This document shows, piece after piece, positions 1 through 6,890 of a stretch of DNA of 11,382 nt (position 1 is its first letter; each line of letters opens with the position of its first letter). The stretch is from assembly GCA_031269405.1 (NCBI GenBank), contig JAISZE010000006.1, positions 1 to 11,382 on the forward strand. Reading direction: 5' to 3'. The translations under genes and the position numbers were made by a program. Below the pieces are notes generated by a model. The model searched no databases, was not told the origin of the DNA, and saw only the letters and a program-made list of their open reading frames with translations. This DNA comes from Treponema sp. (GTDB lineage: Bacteria > Spirochaetota > Spirochaetia > Treponematales > Breznakiellaceae).

Positions 1-150
1 AAAGGCACCGGCGGTATGCCTCCGGGCTTTGCGGAAACCGGACAGATATACATCATCCGCCATGCGGACGGCGTGCATCACTCCAAATTCCAGGTAACCA
101 AATTTAAATACGGTTACACCATGACTCTAAAATTCAGCCAGTTGGACTAA
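1..150 (+). CDS. 3' end of a gene; C-terminus possibly HmuY-like (partial)
   Basis: An open frame enters from the left edge and ends at TAA 148-150, leaving 49 residues. The tail reads GQIYIIRHADGVHHSKFQVT followed by KFKYGYTMTLKFSQLD. The pattern of a beta strand, 'hADG', a lysine-rich strand and a final 'Y..tLkF' resembles the C-terminus of HmuY-family haem-binding lipoproteins (vy.vrtadGkyaklqf...Gyvtfky). That comparison is from memory and weak. The start, any signal peptide and most of the protein lie outside the window, so function cannot be settled. No hairpin with a T tract follows; a 6-bp stem (162-167 with 182-187) has a 14-nt loop and no U tract. Confidence 0.5.
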   Translation, partial: KGTGGMPPGFAETGQIYIIRHADGVHHSKFQVTKFKYGYTMTLKFSQLD

Positions 151-468
151 ACCGGATGCCGGGTTACCTGAATTTAAGAATGTAACCGCGGACCGCAGGA
201 ATAGCGAGGGATAAGGGGGGGTCCGGAGGAACTCCGGGCCCAACGCCCTGAACCGTTCTTCCCCTTCGCCGCGCTGTCTCAAGGGGCCGGCGTCTCTTGG
301 CCGGGAAGGGGGTTTGTACATGCGGCCCCGGCGGACGATGGAGTTTACTCCCCCCCGTCCCTAGGAGGCTAAACCTGACCTATACAATCCGTGGATTTCT
401 TCTTCCCGGGGGTATCGGGGCTTACCTGCGGGTCAAGTTTAGTATACCCTAAGCTCTGGAGGCACTTT
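151..468. other. Non-coding, G/C-rich, structured intergenic region
   Basis: No credible gene lies in these 318 bases; the open frames here are short, proline/arginine-rich and lack ribosome-binding sites. Several self-complementary segments are visible. 219-228 pairs with 232-241 around a GAA loop (10 bp, one G-T). 260-267 pairs with 305-312. Nested inside that, 287-291 pairs with 300-304. A G7 run (215-221) and a preceding AGGGA (207-211) can pair with C7 (350-356) and TCCCT (358-362), closing the whole stretch. This could be a structured RNA, a dispersed intergenic repeat or leader of the small gene that follows. None of the stems ends in a T run, so they are not ordinary intrinsic terminators. 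Confidence 0.45.
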
Positions 469-693
469 ATGTCAGAACCATCCAAACGCGATGCCAAAGC
501 CCCGAGATTCCTGCAAGTTACTGTTACCGACAGCGAAGGGAAAAACTGGGGAACCCTGATGGCAAGCCCCAAAGATTTTTCTTCAGGTTCAGTGGGGTAT
601 TACTGTTCAGGCAAGCTGACCAACCCGGAGAGCTCCGAACGGTATCAATGCGGCCTGACTTTTACGCTTATCGGATCAAAACCGGGCAGTTGA
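469..693 (+). CDS. Small hypothetical protein, 74 aa
   Basis: The start is ATG 469 because GGAGG at 458-462 lies 6 nt upstream; an in-frame ATG at 391 has no comparable site and would add a non-coding-looking extension. The protein begins MSEPSKRDAKAPRFLQVTVT and continues with alternating hydrophobic/polar strands (GKNWGTLMASPKDFSSGSVGY and YQCGLTFTLIGS), suggesting a small all-beta fold. It is soluble, with no signal peptide or membrane segment. The motif 'S.GSVGYY..GK..NP' looks like a conserved small protein of unknown function; I do not recognise a named family. It is monocistronic, preceded by the structured region and convergent with the minus-strand gene group. A weak -10 (TATACC, 443-448) precedes it. 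Confidence 0.7.
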   Translation: MSEPSKRDAKAPRFLQVTVTDSEGKNWGTLMASPKDFSSGSVGYYCSGKLTNPESSERYQCGLTFTLIGSKPGS

Positions 694-717
694 GCCGGCG
701 GGGTTACCGGCTGCCTG
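678..717 (-). terminator. Possible intrinsic terminator of the minus-strand gene group
   Basis: Read on the minus strand, 717-711 pairs with 689-683 (7 bp, one G-T), and a nested CCGG/CCGG stem (710-707 with 698-695) stacks inside with a small bulge. This is followed by CGGTTTT (plus-strand AAAA at 678-681). It lies just past the mutarotase-like stop at 724 and overlaps the end of the small plus-strand gene. The T tract is only four long and the stem is imperfect, so this is tentative. Confidence 0.35.
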
Positions 718-723
718 CGGGTG

Positions 724-1641
724 TTATAGTTCCCGGTGAAATGATATAGACCACTCAAAGACGCCGTAAGGTTCCAGGGTGCGGTATTGATTATGCATCC
801 TCGCCAGATCCGGGCGGTCGTAACTGCCGGAACAGGGTTCAAAGGCTATGTTGTACAAACCGTTTAAGGAGCCGCAGTTGAACCATATTCCCAGATACGG
901 CAGTTTGTCCGCAGAGTAACGCATGGTGATGTTTGAGCCGTCTGAATAGATGTATCTGCACCCCCCTGTTTTTGCCGGTTCAGTAAAGAAGATTTTATAC
1001 GCGGATTTTTCGGATTGAGGCGGTGTAAGGGCCCAGGCGGCGTCCCAGATAACAGGCTTGCCGTAATGCCCGGGTTTTTCCCTGGTGTCAAAAATCAGCG
1101 CCGCCCGGCTGCCTTCGGCGAATTCTGTTTCGATACGCGCTCCCTGTTCAGCCGCTATCATGCAGTGGGCGCCGTAGAGACATTCAAATTGAAAGGCTGT
1201 GTTATTAGTTACCCGGTAATCAACGGACAGCTCCCCTTTTTTTGAACGTATCCATTTTTCAAACCTGTAGCCAAAACGGGGGCTGTATACCCATAAATGA
1301 AGCGAGTTATTTTTCACTTCGTACTGCCACGCGAGGCTGCAGACCTCGCCGTGATCGGGAACCTCAATTCCTTCCCATGGAGGGAGGTTGTAAAAATAAC
1401 GGTCGATAGTAGGAAACATGTCGTCAAAGGCGCTGCATTCGGCGTCTGTATACTTGCCGGCATAGTCCAACGGGCGGTATTTTTTTCCAGGACCCTGGGC
1501 AAGAATTTCCCTGCCGGTTTTGCAGTCTTTAAGGGACGCGAGCTTGCCTCCGTATCCGGGAAGGAAAAGCGCCCTAAGGCTGCCGGTGTTAACTTCGACA
1601 GCCGGAATATCTTTGTAGGTTGAAGTATTGATGCTGTTCAT
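724..1641 (-). CDS. Galactose-mutarotase-like (aldose 1-epimerase superfamily) protein, 305 aa
   Basis: Members of this superfamily bind the hemiacetal form of sugars and usually interconvert alpha and beta anomers in the cytoplasm. The sequence shows the expected landmarks in order: a beta-rich N-terminus with GYGGKLASL (29-37), FDDMFPTID (72-80), PDHG (95-98) with His97, GAHCMIA (157-163) with His159, and IAFEP (265-269) with Glu268. The two histidines and the glutamate are the kind expected for proton transfer. Length is normal (about 300). There is no signal peptide. Start: AAGGAGG (plus 1650-1656) sits 8 nt upstream of the ATG. It is the last gene of the group, 25 nt after the UlaG-like gene. 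The sugar is unknown; it resembles the uncharacterised epimerase-like branch more than classical GalM, so anomerase activity is inferred. Confidence 0.8.
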   Translation of the reverse strand: MNSINTSTYKDIPAVEVNTGSLRALFLPGYGGKLASLKDCKTGREILAQGPGKKYRPLDYAGKYTDAECSAFDDMFPTIDRYFYNLPPWEGIEVPDHGEVCSLAWQYEVKNNSLHLWVYSPRFGYRFEKWIRSKKGELSVDYRVTNNTAFQFECLYGAHCMIAAEQGARIETEFAEGSRAALIFDTREKPGHYGKPVIWDAAWALTPPQSEKSAYKIFFTEPAKTGGCRYIYSDGSNITMRYSADKLPYLGIWFNCGSLNGLYNIAFEPCSGSYDRPDLARMHNQYRTLEPYGVFEWSISFHREL

Positions 1642-1666
1642 GTTTTCGGCCTCCTTTATATGGTTA

Positions 1667-2458
1667 TTATCTGATGGTCATTATCTCACCGGGAGTTGCA
1701 AGGTTCAGCCTGCACTGCGGGGCTTTTTCAGGAAAAGCCGCAATGGCGTCGCCGGGGCTGCCCAGGGGCGCCGAATGGGCCGGGAAGGTCCAGAAATGAT
1801 GGGGGATACACAGTTTCGCTCCGGTATCACGGGCTAATTCAGCGGCTTCATAGGCGTTGAGGTTTCCAAAGGCGCCGTTAATCGGAAGGAGCGCAATGTC
1901 AATTTTTCGCTTTAACACTTCCGAAAGGCGTTCTTTGTTATACGAAGTGTCCCCGGAAAAGTAGACTGCCGTAAAACCGAAATCCAGAATAAAGCCTAAG
2001 GCTTCGGGAGTTGAACTGCCGTGATCGCAGTCGGTAACGGTCAATACAAATTCATCGAATGGGTAATTGTTCCCTTTTGTTACTACGCTAAAACGGGAAA
2101 CATCCAGATGGTTCTTCTTTAATTCCCCGATTGAGGCGATGTTGACATAGGCCTTCATGGTTTTGTTTTTAAGCAGGCCCGGCATGGCGTCTATGTCGAG
2201 ATGATCCTGGTGCTCATGGGAGCATAAGAGTATATCGGCTTTTATTTCCTCAGGTTCGAAAAGCGGAGCGGCCATGCGTCTGAAACCCTGTCCGCAGTCT
2301 TTCTGAAGCACCCGGTTTACATAATCGGTTAAATAGGGATCGATTAAGATAATTTTTCCCTGATGGGTTTTGATCAGGAAACCTGCCTGCCCAAGCCAGA
2401 CGAGGGCCAGTTCTTTTTCGCCGGGCCTGGCGTTTTCCAACTTGTTAATAAAGCTCAT
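1667..2458 (-). CDS. UlaG-like metallo-beta-lactamase-fold hydrolase, 263 aa
   Basis: This is a cytoplasmic metal-dependent hydrolase of the UlaG branch (L-ascorbate-6-phosphate lactonase and relatives). An N-terminal LVWLGQAGFLIK strand pair (19-30) leads into the metal motif HEHQDHLD (81-88; His81, His83, Asp85, His86). Further likely ligands are His146 (CDHGSS), Asp170 (FSGDTSYN) and His220 (CIPHHFW). PINGAFGNLNAYEAAELA (192-209) is characteristic of the UlaG-like subgroup. Length fits that subgroup, which is shorter than classical UlaG. GGAGG (plus 2464-2468) is 5 nt before the ATG and lies in the 11-nt gap after the NfnAB stop, implying tight coupling. The substrate could be a lactone or phosphoester. 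Many family members are generic 'MBL fold metal-dependent hydrolases' of unknown role, and no other ascorbate-pathway gene is nearby. Confidence 0.85.
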   Translation of the reverse strand: MSFINKLENARPGEKELALVWLGQAGFLIKTHQGKIILIDPYLTDYVNRVLQKDCGQGFRRMAAPLFEPEEIKADILLCSHEHQDHLDIDAMPGLLKNKTMKAYVNIASIGELKKNHLDVSRFSVVTKGNNYPFDEFVLTVTDCDHGSSTPEALGFILDFGFTAVYFSGDTSYNKERLSEVLKRKIDIALLPINGAFGNLNAYEAAELARDTGAKLCIPHHFWTFPAHSAPLGSPGDAIAAFPEKAPQCRLNLATPGEIMTIR

Positions 2459-2469
2459 GATCGCCTCCG

Positions 2470-4722
2470 TTATTTTGGTGTGCTGAGCAATGCATTGATT
2501 GCCGCCGCTGCCCTGCGGCCTTCGCCCATGGCAAGTATCACCGTAGCCGCGCCGAGGACTATATCGCCCCCGGCGTAAACCTTGTCAAGGGATGTTTTCT
2601 GGTTTTCGTCTACCACGATGCGCCCGCGTTTATCAGACGCAAGTCCGGCGGTGGTTTTGACAATCAAGGGATTGCTTTCGTTTCCCAGCGCCACAATTAC
2701 CGTATCGCAGGGGAAAACGTATTCCGAACCCTCTATGGGCACGGGGCTTCTGCGGCCCGAGGCATCGGGATCGCCAAGTTTAAACTGTTGAAGCTCCATG
2801 CCTGTTACCCGGTTCTTTTCATCCCCCAGAATACGGGAGGGGTTTCTGAGAAAATCAAAGATAACGCCTTCCTCAACGGCGTGGGTAACTTCTTCCGCCC
2901 TTGCAGGCATTTCTTCCCTGGTGCGGCGGTAAATTACATGGACTTCCCCGGCCCCAAGGCGCAGCGCCATCCGGGCTGCGTCCATGGCCACGTTCCCCCC
3001 TCCAATTACAGCGGCTATCTTAGGCGTGAATACAGGGGTAGCCGCCTTATCGGCATCGTAGGCTTTCATAAGATTTGTCCGCGTAAGGTATTCATTGGCG
3101 CTGAATACGCCTACCAGGTTCTCTCCCGGACAGCCGAGGAATTTGGGAAGCCCGGCGCCGACGCCTATGAACAGGGCCTCGAATCCGTCTTCGCCAAGGA
3201 GTTCCTCAATGGTCCTGGTCCGTCCTGCAAGGAAATTCAGTTCTATCTTTACGCCCATTTTTTGAAGGTTTTCAACTTCTTCTTTGACAATGCTTTTCGG
3301 CAGCCTGAATTCGGGAATCCCGTAAACCATGACGCCGCCTGGTTTATGAAAGGCCTCAAAAATGGTTACCTCATGGCCTTCCCGTGCCAGGTCCGCCGCT
3401 GCGGTCAGCCCTGCGGGGCCGGAACCGATTACGGCGGCTCTTTTTCCGGTTTTCGGTTTTATCGCCGGCGTCTCCCCCTTCCCCTGGGCCCGTTCCCAAT
3501 CAGCGGCGAAACGTTCGAGCCTGCCGATGGCTACCGCCTTATCGACATCCTTTAAGCTCTTGCCTAGCGTGCAGTGCTCCTGGCATTGCTTTTCCTGGGG
3601 GCAGACTCTTCCGCATACCGCTGGCAGGAGATTTGTTTCCTTGATAATCCCCGCAGCGGCTTTAAAGTTGCCTTTTTGAATTTCAGCGATAAACCGGGGG
3701 ATGGGAACCTGCACGGGGCAGCCTTTTACGCAGGGTTCGTTCCTGCATCCCAAACAGCGTTCCGCTTCAAGCCGGGCCTGGTCTTCGCGGTACCCCAGGG
3801 CGACTTCGTTCATATTGTTTCTGCGGATCTGCGGTTCCTGTACCGGCATTTCCTGGGGCGGAATCGCCATGCGTTCTTTTACGGACAAAGGTTCAGGGTT
3901 GATACGGCATTTGTGGCTGTCCTTGTCTTCCCGGTCTTTGTACGCCTTCAGACGGCTCATCATGTTTTCAAAGTCAACTTTGTACCCGTCAAATTCAGGG
4001 CCGTCAACGCAGACGAACTTGGTTTCCCCGCCTACGGTAACTCTGCAGCCGCCGCACATGCCGGTACCGTCGATCATGATGGTGTTCAGCGAAACCATTA
4101 TGGGGATGTTGAATTCTTTTACCGCCGCAACGCAGAATTTCATCATAATTGGCGGGCCTATGGCCACTGCCATGTCCGGTTTGGACAGTCCGGCGCAGAT
4201 TTTTTTGAGCGGTTCCGTAACGAGGGCTTTTTGCCCGTATGAACCGTCATCGGTTACAATAATTAGCTCGTCGGCGTACCTGCGCATGCGGTCTTCAAAG
4301 ATGACAAGGTCTTTCGTCCTTGCGCCGGTGATGACGGTTACTTTGTTGCCCGCGTTTTTTAGGGCCTGAACGATGGGGTAAAGAGGCGCTGCGCCGATTC
4401 CGCCGCCTACGCAGACAACGCTGCCGAATTTTTCAATATGCGTCGGGTTCCCCAGGGGGCCCAGTATGTTTTCCACATAGTCCCCGGGCTCAAGCCGCGC
4501 CAGTTTACGGGTTGTTGCGCCGATGCTCTGGAATACCATGGTAATGGTTCCCTGTTTTTCGTCCGCGTCCGCGATAGTGAGGGGTATGCGTTCCCCCCAA
4601 TCCGTATCGATCTGAACAATAAAAAATTGCCCCGCTTTACGCGCCCTGGCGACAAGCGGAGCCGTAACGGTGATTTCAAACACCTCTTCTGATAATTGCC
4701 TTTTGCTGAGTATCCGATTCAT
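2470..4722 (-). CDS. nfnAB: Fused NfnA-NfnB: NADH-dependent ferredoxin:NADP+ oxidoreductase, 750 aa
   Basis: In characterised Nfn enzymes two subunits couple NADH and reduced ferredoxin to reduction of two NADP+ by flavin-based electron bifurcation; here both parts lie in one chain. Residues 1-285 are the NfnA/DHODH electron-transfer-subunit type: a flavin-binding barrel with RIPLTI (45-50), the nucleotide-binding CVGGGIGAAPLYP (104-116), and a [2Fe-2S] site with Asp218, Cys223, Cys226 and Cys238, matching the Asp/Cys ligand set known from Thermotoga NfnA. From about 300 the NfnB/GltD part follows: CLGCRNEPCVKGCP (Cys323, 326, 331, 335) and CGRVCPQEKQCQEHC (Cys370, 374, 380, 384) for [4Fe-4S] clusters, GSGPAGL (433-439) for FAD, GGGNVAMDAAR (574-584) for NADP(H), and YAGGDIV (716-722). 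No GltB partner is present, which favours Nfn over glutamate synthase. The start codon overlaps the larA stop (ATGA, 4719-4722), with AAAGG 7 nt upstream inside larA. An alternative name is 'bifunctional DHODH NAD-binding subunit/glutamate synthase'. Confidence 0.9.
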   Translation of the reverse strand: MNRILSKRQLSEEVFEITVTAPLVARARKAGQFFIVQIDTDWGERIPLTIADADEKQGTITMVFQSIGATTRKLARLEPGDYVENILGPLGNPTHIEKFGSVVCVGGGIGAAPLYPIVQALKNAGNKVTVITGARTKDLVIFEDRMRRYADELIIVTDDGSYGQKALVTEPLKKICAGLSKPDMAVAIGPPIMMKFCVAAVKEFNIPIMVSLNTIMIDGTGMCGGCRVTVGGETKFVCVDGPEFDGYKVDFENMMSRLKAYKDREDKDSHKCRINPEPLSVKERMAIPPQEMPVQEPQIRRNNMNEVALGYREDQARLEAERCLGCRNEPCVKGCPVQVPIPRFIAEIQKGNFKAAAGIIKETNLLPAVCGRVCPQEKQCQEHCTLGKSLKDVDKAVAIGRLERFAADWERAQGKGETPAIKPKTGKRAAVIGSGPAGLTAAADLAREGHEVTIFEAFHKPGGVMVYGIPEFRLPKSIVKEEVENLQKMGVKIELNFLAGRTRTIEELLGEDGFEALFIGVGAGLPKFLGCPGENLVGVFSANEYLTRTNLMKAYDADKAATPVFTPKIAAVIGGGNVAMDAARMALRLGAGEVHVIYRRTREEMPARAEEVTHAVEEGVIFDFLRNPSRILGDEKNRVTGMELQQFKLGDPDASGRRSPVPIEGSEYVFPCDTVIVALGNESNPLIVKTTAGLASDKRGRIVVDENQKTSLDKVYAGGDIVLGAATVILAMGEGRRAAAAINALLSTPK

Positions 4723-6044
4723 AACCTGACCTTTGGTTCGACTTCGCCCTGACGCCGCCGGCTTTCCGGATCAGGTACTGTAACGCACCCGTCAGGCAGA
4801 ATGAGAATCCGGGGTTTGCCGTTATTTCGAACCGCCATTTCTTTTAACGCATCGTCCAGGGCATCCTGGAGGGAAGGAGCCTTTTTTATGAACAGCCTTT
4901 CCAATTGGGCAGCCGGTAATTCGGTAACCGCTTTTATCGACGCCCGTTCCGACACTTCCGCCATTTTAGCCGCTTTGTGATATCCCAGTCTATATCCGGC
5001 CTGAATCCGCTTAAGGGCCTCTGCGGGCGACGGGGCTTCCGACAAAAGTTTCACGTATGTTTCATCGCCGGTTCCGTTCCTGCAGGAAGATACCAGAATG
5101 AGGACGCCCCTGTCTTTGAGCGCCAGAGCGCCGTTGTCAATTGCCTTTTGGGATTGATAGAGATCGATATCCATAGGGAATTTGGCTGTTGATATGACAA
5201 TATCGGCTTTCCCGGGTACCGGGACGCAGAATATCTTTCTGGCTGTCTCGACAGCGGCGTAGAAGGATTCGGCCAGGTCCCCTGCTGCTGCTGCTGCAAT
5301 ACGCTGCTCCCTGTCAAGAACGGTCATAAGGGAAAAAACCGGAACCTTGATTAAAGCCATGGCTTCCATCATGTCCTCGTGAACAGGATTCCCTTCAAGC
5401 GCAAGGGAGCGGGCGGCTGGCGACAAGGCCAGTTTGTGGTTTGCTTCAATTGTTTTATACCCTGCTGCGCCTGGAAGAAAAGCCTTTCTGCCCCCGGTAA
5501 ACCCCGCGAAATAATGGGGCTCCACGCTGCCGGTGGCGATTATTCTGCCGGCTTCAAAGATACGTTTGTTTATCAGTACCGGTGTGCCCCTTTTGGTGGT
5601 TCCCAGGTTAACCATGTTTTCTTCTTTCCTAGCGTCGTGATGTATACAGCGGCCTCTTAACAGATCCCAAAACTGTCCCAAGATCTGTCTGTATCCGGCT
5701 TCGTCAGGGCCCTGGTGCGCGCCTGCGGCTACAAAGAAGGTTAGACGGTCTTTGGCAATACTTTTTCGTTCAAACACCGGAAGGAGTGTTTTGATGATCG
5801 TCTCCGTTGGGGTAGGCCTTGTGGCGTCATTAATGATGACAAGCACACTGTCCGCCCCGTTCAGGAAGCTTTCCAGGTTTTGATAGTTATTTCCGGTAGC
5901 ATGCGGCCGGTTTAACGCTTCCCGGAGTATTTCTTCCTGGGTCCGGCTTACTTTATATTCATTAGGCTCAGCCGCTGCCAGCAGGCATTCATCAGGAAAT
6001 TCAACAGGAACTATCCTGTCCAAATAGGGCAATCCAAGTTTCAT
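4719..6044 (-). CDS. larA: LarA-type nickel-dependent lactate (2-hydroxyacid) racemase, 441 aa
   Basis: LarA interconverts D- and L-lactate by hydride transfer, using a nickel-pincer nucleotide attached to a lysine. Key residues known from Lactobacillus plantarum LarA (Asp72, Arg75, His108, His174, Lys184, His200) have clear counterparts: Asp73 and Arg76 in INDATRPTP (71-79), His110 in AAGAHQG, His177 and Lys187 in EPHYFAGFTGGRK (175-187), and His203 in EANHKLA. Length is typical. It is cytoplasmic and lacks a signal peptide. AAGGA (plus 6052-6056) lies 7 nt before the ATG. It begins 49 nt after the GntR stop and overlaps nfnAB by 4 nt. The cofactor genes larB, larC and larE are not in the window, so nickel dependence assumes they are elsewhere. 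LarA homologues acting on other 2-hydroxyacids are known, so lactate is probable but not certain. Confidence 0.85.
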   Translation of the reverse strand: MKLGLPYLDRIVPVEFPDECLLAAAEPNEYKVSRTQEEILREALNRPHATGNNYQNLESFLNGADSVLVIINDATRPTPTETIIKTLLPVFERKSIAKDRLTFFVAAGAHQGPDEAGYRQILGQFWDLLRGRCIHHDARKEENMVNLGTTKRGTPVLINKRIFEAGRIIATGSVEPHYFAGFTGGRKAFLPGAAGYKTIEANHKLALSPAARSLALEGNPVHEDMMEAMALIKVPVFSLMTVLDREQRIAAAAAGDLAESFYAAVETARKIFCVPVPGKADIVISTAKFPMDIDLYQSQKAIDNGALALKDRGVLILVSSCRNGTGDETYVKLLSEAPSPAEALKRIQAGYRLGYHKAAKMAEVSERASIKAVTELPAAQLERLFIKKAPSLQDALDDALKEMAVRNNGKPRILILPDGCVTVPDPESRRRQGEVEPKVRL

Positions 6045-6055
6045 ATCAGCGTCCT

Positions 6056-6091
6056 TAGAAGGTTTACCTTCTATATATGATTTATCATATA
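6056..6091. promoter_or_regulatory. Two inverted repeats in the gntR-larA gap (operator/leader candidates)
   Basis: Two perfect inverted repeats fill this 49-nt gap. At 6074-6091 there is an 18-bp palindrome, TATATGAT-TT-ATCATATA, of typical operator size. At 6056-6073 there is TAGAAGG-TTTA-CCTTCTA; its minus-strand transcript would form a 7-bp hairpin ending directly before the AGGA Shine-Dalgarno sequence of larA. The inner AAGGT-TT-ACCTT also resembles GntR-type GGT..ACC sites. No clear -35/-10 pair is visible on the minus strand, so larA may be read from the gntR promoter or from a regulated local one. Confidence 0.45.
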
Positions 6092-6093
6092 AT

Positions 6094-6810
6094 CTATCCC
6101 AGCTCCGTATGCGGCTGCCTGCGGTTTGTATCTACAATATTATGATACGCCTTTTTCAAATGATCCGCCATTTCCTTTGCGGCCCGTTTTTCATCTCCTG
6201 CCTGAATGGCCTTAAAGATGACCATGTGGTCCTGGATACTCTTAAGCGGCTGGCCCGTGATGCTCAATGTCGCTTTGCGGGATTCAGCGAGGAGCTCAGC
6301 CAGCAATTCCACGATAATAGCGAAAGCCTTGTTTTGCGAAGCCCGTGCGATTTCCAGATGGAACTGGTTGTCCCCCTCGATTCCGCTGCCTCCGGCTTCA
6401 ACTTCAGACTGCATGTTGAGAATAGCGCCGTACATTTGGGCTATTTGCTGTTTTGTCGCGTTTTTAGCCGCAAGGCCGGCCATGTGCACTTCCAGATGCT
6501 GGCGTACTTCAATAATATCAGTAGCAAGTTTTTTGTCCTGGGCTACCATAGTGGATAATGGAGATAATACATGTTCAAGGGTGATGGAATTGACGTAATT
6601 GCCCCCGCCGGTGACGGAATAGATGTACCCCATGCTTTCCAGGGCCCGCAGCGCTTCTCTGAGTGATGTCCTGCTTACCCGCATCTCGTCTGCCAGTACC
6701 CGTTCAGGCGGCAGCTTTTGCCCCACTACCAGGGAACCTGAACGGATTTGTTTGATAATCATATCTACCACTTCTTCATAGATGCGTTTGTGCTGCACCT
6801 GTTCAAACAT
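6094..6810 (-). CDS. GntR-family transcriptional regulator, FadR/FCD subfamily, 238 aa
   Basis: This is a dimeric DNA-binding regulator that responds to a small, usually carboxylate, ligand. A winged-helix domain fills residues 7-75, with the family signature GQKLPPERVLADEMRVSRTS (30-49) followed by LREALRALE (50-58) and the wing GGGNYV (68-73). The all-helical FCD domain (about 90-225) keeps the usual metal/ligand residues Asp147, His151 (DNQFHLEIA), His195 (DHMVIF) and His217 (MADHLKKA). Overall it looks like LldR/PdhR-type regulators. GGAGG (plus 6815-6819) is 4 nt before the ATG. It is divergent from the dehydrogenase operon and leads the larA group, so it probably controls both and itself through the half-sites in the spacer. 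The effector is likely lactate, pyruvate or a related acid, by inference from context. Confidence 0.9.
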   Translation of the reverse strand: MFEQVQHKRIYEEVVDMIIKQIRSGSLVVGQKLPPERVLADEMRVSRTSLREALRALESMGYIYSVTGGGNYVNSITLEHVLSPLSTMVAQDKKLATDIIEVRQHLEVHMAGLAAKNATKQQIAQMYGAILNMQSEVEAGGSGIEGDNQFHLEIARASQNKAFAIIVELLAELLAESRKATLSITGQPLKSIQDHMVIFKAIQAGDEKRAAKEMADHLKKAYHNIVDTNRRQPHTELG

Positions 6811-6833
6811 GCTGCCTCCGTACCGGTTTTAAA

Positions 6834-6890
6834 TAATACCAATTTTTCTATTGTAATACCAGTCCCTTATCTGGTATAATCAATTTACCA
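6834..6890. promoter_or_regulatory. Candidate GntR operator cluster (TACCA/TGGTA half-sites)
   Basis: The divergent spacer holds a direct repeat TAATACCA at 6834-6841 and 6854-6861 (20 bp apart, about two helical turns), an inverted repeat ATACCAG (6856-6862) / CTGGTAT (6871-6877) with an 8-nt spacer, and another TACCA at 6886-6890. GGT/ACC half-sites are what FadR-subfamily regulators such as PdhR and LldR recognise, although the spacing here differs from the compact GGTnnnACC of those proteins. The repeats overlap the dehydrogenase promoter and a possible gntR -10 (ATAATA on plus, 6833-6838, read as TATTAT on minus), consistent with repression of both directions. Confidence 0.55.
6851..6880 (+). 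promoter_or_regulatory. Sigma70-type promoter of the E1/E2 dehydrogenase operon
   Basis: A perfect TATAAT (-10) lies at 6875-6880. TTGTAA at 6851-6856 matches four of six positions of TTGACA, with an 18-nt spacer. It is 26 nt upstream of the GTG start of the first gene and is interleaved with the TACCA/TGGTA inverted repeat, so regulator binding should block polymerase. Confidence 0.65.

Noticed and set aside
162..187. Hairpin after the left partial gene as a terminator
   Set aside because: The stem is only 6 bp, with a 14-nt loop and no T tract.
127..321. 64-codon minus-strand open frame
   Set aside because: It has biased Pro/Arg/Leu composition, no ribosome-binding site, and overlaps the end of the partial gene and the hairpin-rich region; it looks like a by-product of G/C-rich structured DNA.
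2788..3555. Long plus-strand open frame (255 codons) opposite nfnAB
   Set aside because: It is a shadow of the strongly supported NfnAB coding frame on the other strand and has no domain signature.
2470..4722. Glutamate synthase small subunit (GltD) as the main call for the fused protein
   Set aside because: No GltB is nearby, and the N-terminal NfnA-type domain with its [2Fe-2S] ligands is typical of Nfn, not of glutamate synthase.
5281..5297. Run of CTG triplets
   Set aside because: It codes for an alanine stretch (residues about 250-254) inside larA in an otherwise normal position; it is too short to suggest phase variation.
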